Below, one piece after another: positions 8,721-8,787 of a stretch of 8,787 nt of DNA (the first letter of the stretch is position 1; each line of letters begins with the position of its first letter). This DNA is from Pseudomonadota bacterium. Its GTDB lineage: Bacteria; Pseudomonadota; Gammaproteobacteria; Burkholderiales; Gallionellaceae. Made by a program: the position numbers and the translations under genes. The DNA lies in assembly GCA_021822115.1 (NCBI GenBank), contig JAJZSA010000086.1, forward strand, positions 1 through 8,787. The letters are read 5' to 3'. The notes beneath the pieces were generated by a model, which was not told the DNA's origin, made no database searches, and was given only the letters and a program-made list of their open reading frames with translations.

Positions 8721-8734
8721 TCAGAAAATTCTGA
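8721..8734. repeat. Short AT-rich dyad in the ndk leader
   Basis: TCAGAA and TTCTGA form exact 6-bp arms around a 2-bp centre, just downstream of the predicted transcription start. The position would suit a repressor site or a small leader hairpin, but the arms are short and no known operator is recognised. Confidence 0.35.
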
Positions 8735-8741
8735 GGGCGCG

Positions 8742-8770
8742 ATTCTAGCAGGCTTTATGCGCCCTGTCGC
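8742..8770 (-). promoter_or_regulatory. Candidate sigma70 promoter for ndk and the downstream operon
   Basis: On the minus strand a -35-like GCGACA (8765-8770; four of six matches to TTGACA) is followed by an exact 17-bp spacer and a -10 TAGAAT (8742-8747; five of six matches to TATAAT) preceded by an extended-10 TGC. The expected transcription start is near 8735, giving a leader of about 40 bases before the ndk ATG at 8694. This is the only convincing promoter I found by eye. Its placement in front of the first gene of a tightly packed gene series fits an operon promoter. The call is inference from consensus match. Confidence 0.6.
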
Positions 8771-8785
8771 AGGGCGCGACAGGGC
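8761..8785. repeat. Perfect 10-bp inverted repeat with 5-bp loop overlapping the ndk -35 region
   Basis: The arms GCCCTGTCGC (8761-8770) and GCGACAGGGC (8776-8785) are exact reverse complements separated by AGGGC. The left arm contains the -35-like element of the ndk promoter. On the minus strand it is not followed by a T tract, so it does not look like a terminator reading toward ndk. On the plus strand the window ends two bases later, so a terminator for a convergent gene cannot be excluded. It could be an operator, the stem of a terminator of a neighbouring gene outside the window, or a chance GC palindrome. Confidence 0.7.
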
Positions 8786-8787
8786 TG

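Larger units (their letters stand above)
1..8747 (-). other. Presumed nine-gene operon ndk-rlmN-pilF-rodZ-ispG-hisS-yfgM-bamB-der
   Basis: All nine genes run the same way with no gap longer than 16 bp and no terminator-like hairpin plus T tract at any junction. Junctions are: 16-bp gap (ndk/rlmN), 4-bp overlap (rlmN/pilF), 1-4-bp overlap (pilF/rodZ), 6-bp gap (rodZ/ispG), 4-bp overlap (ispG/hisS), 8-bp overlap (hisS/yfgM), 4-bp overlap (yfgM/bamB) and 1-4-bp overlap (bamB/der). The order matches the conserved proteobacterial cluster. A single transcript from the promoter ahead of ndk is inferred; weaker internal promoters cannot be excluded by eye. Confidence 0.8.

Noticed and set aside
8761..8785. 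Rho-independent terminator reading toward ndk
   Set aside because: On the minus strand the hairpin is followed by GCATAAAGCC and not a T tract, and the promoter overlaps it. It is kept only as an inverted repeat.

Overview
The window reads as one stretch of a Gram-negative chromosome, most likely from a betaproteobacterium; the gene order and protein style fit the Nitrosomonadales/Rhodocyclales side of the class, but I cannot name a genus. The DNA is GC-rich. Two predicted outer-membrane lipoproteins, a BAM-complex subunit, a type IV pilus lipoprotein and an MEP-pathway enzyme all point to a Gram-negative cell. Every gene I can support lies on the minus strand, so transcription runs from high to low coordinates.

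In transcription order the genes are: ndk (8694-8269), rlmN (8252-7170), pilF (7173-6427), rodZ (6427-5198), ispG (5191-3968), hisS (3971-2685), yfgM (2692-2054), bamB (2057-927) and der (930 to the window edge, its 3' third missing). This is the well-known conserved proteobacterial housekeeping cluster. A good sigma70-type promoter candidate (GCGACA, 17 bp, TAGAAT with an extended -10 TGC) lies in front of ndk at 8742-8770. It is flanked by a perfect 10-bp inverted repeat over the -35 side and a smaller dyad in the leader. I see no terminator between genes. Spacings are 16 bp (ndk/rlmN) and 6 bp (rodZ/ispG), and all other neighbours overlap, so one long, translationally coupled transcript is likely.

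The genes fall into three groups. Nucleotide, RNA and protein-synthesis functions are ndk (NTP supply), rlmN (23S rRNA and tRNA adenine C2 methylation), hisS (histidyl-tRNA synthetase) and der (50S assembly GTPase). Envelope functions are pilF (pilotin for the type IV pilus secretin), rodZ (MreB-linked cell-shape protein), yfgM (inner-membrane TPR partner of the Sec/chaperone network) and bamB (outer-membrane beta-barrel assembly). ispG supplies isoprenoid precursors, which feed undecaprenyl lipid carriers, quinones and tRNA prenylation.

No mobile element, CRISPR array, RNA gene or toxin-antitoxin/defence locus is visible, and all active-site residues I checked are intact. I did not find an undescribed system here. 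What deserves a second look is the regulatory region of ndk, the repeated NTGATG stop/start junctions, and the long Pro/Ala/Lys linker of RodZ.
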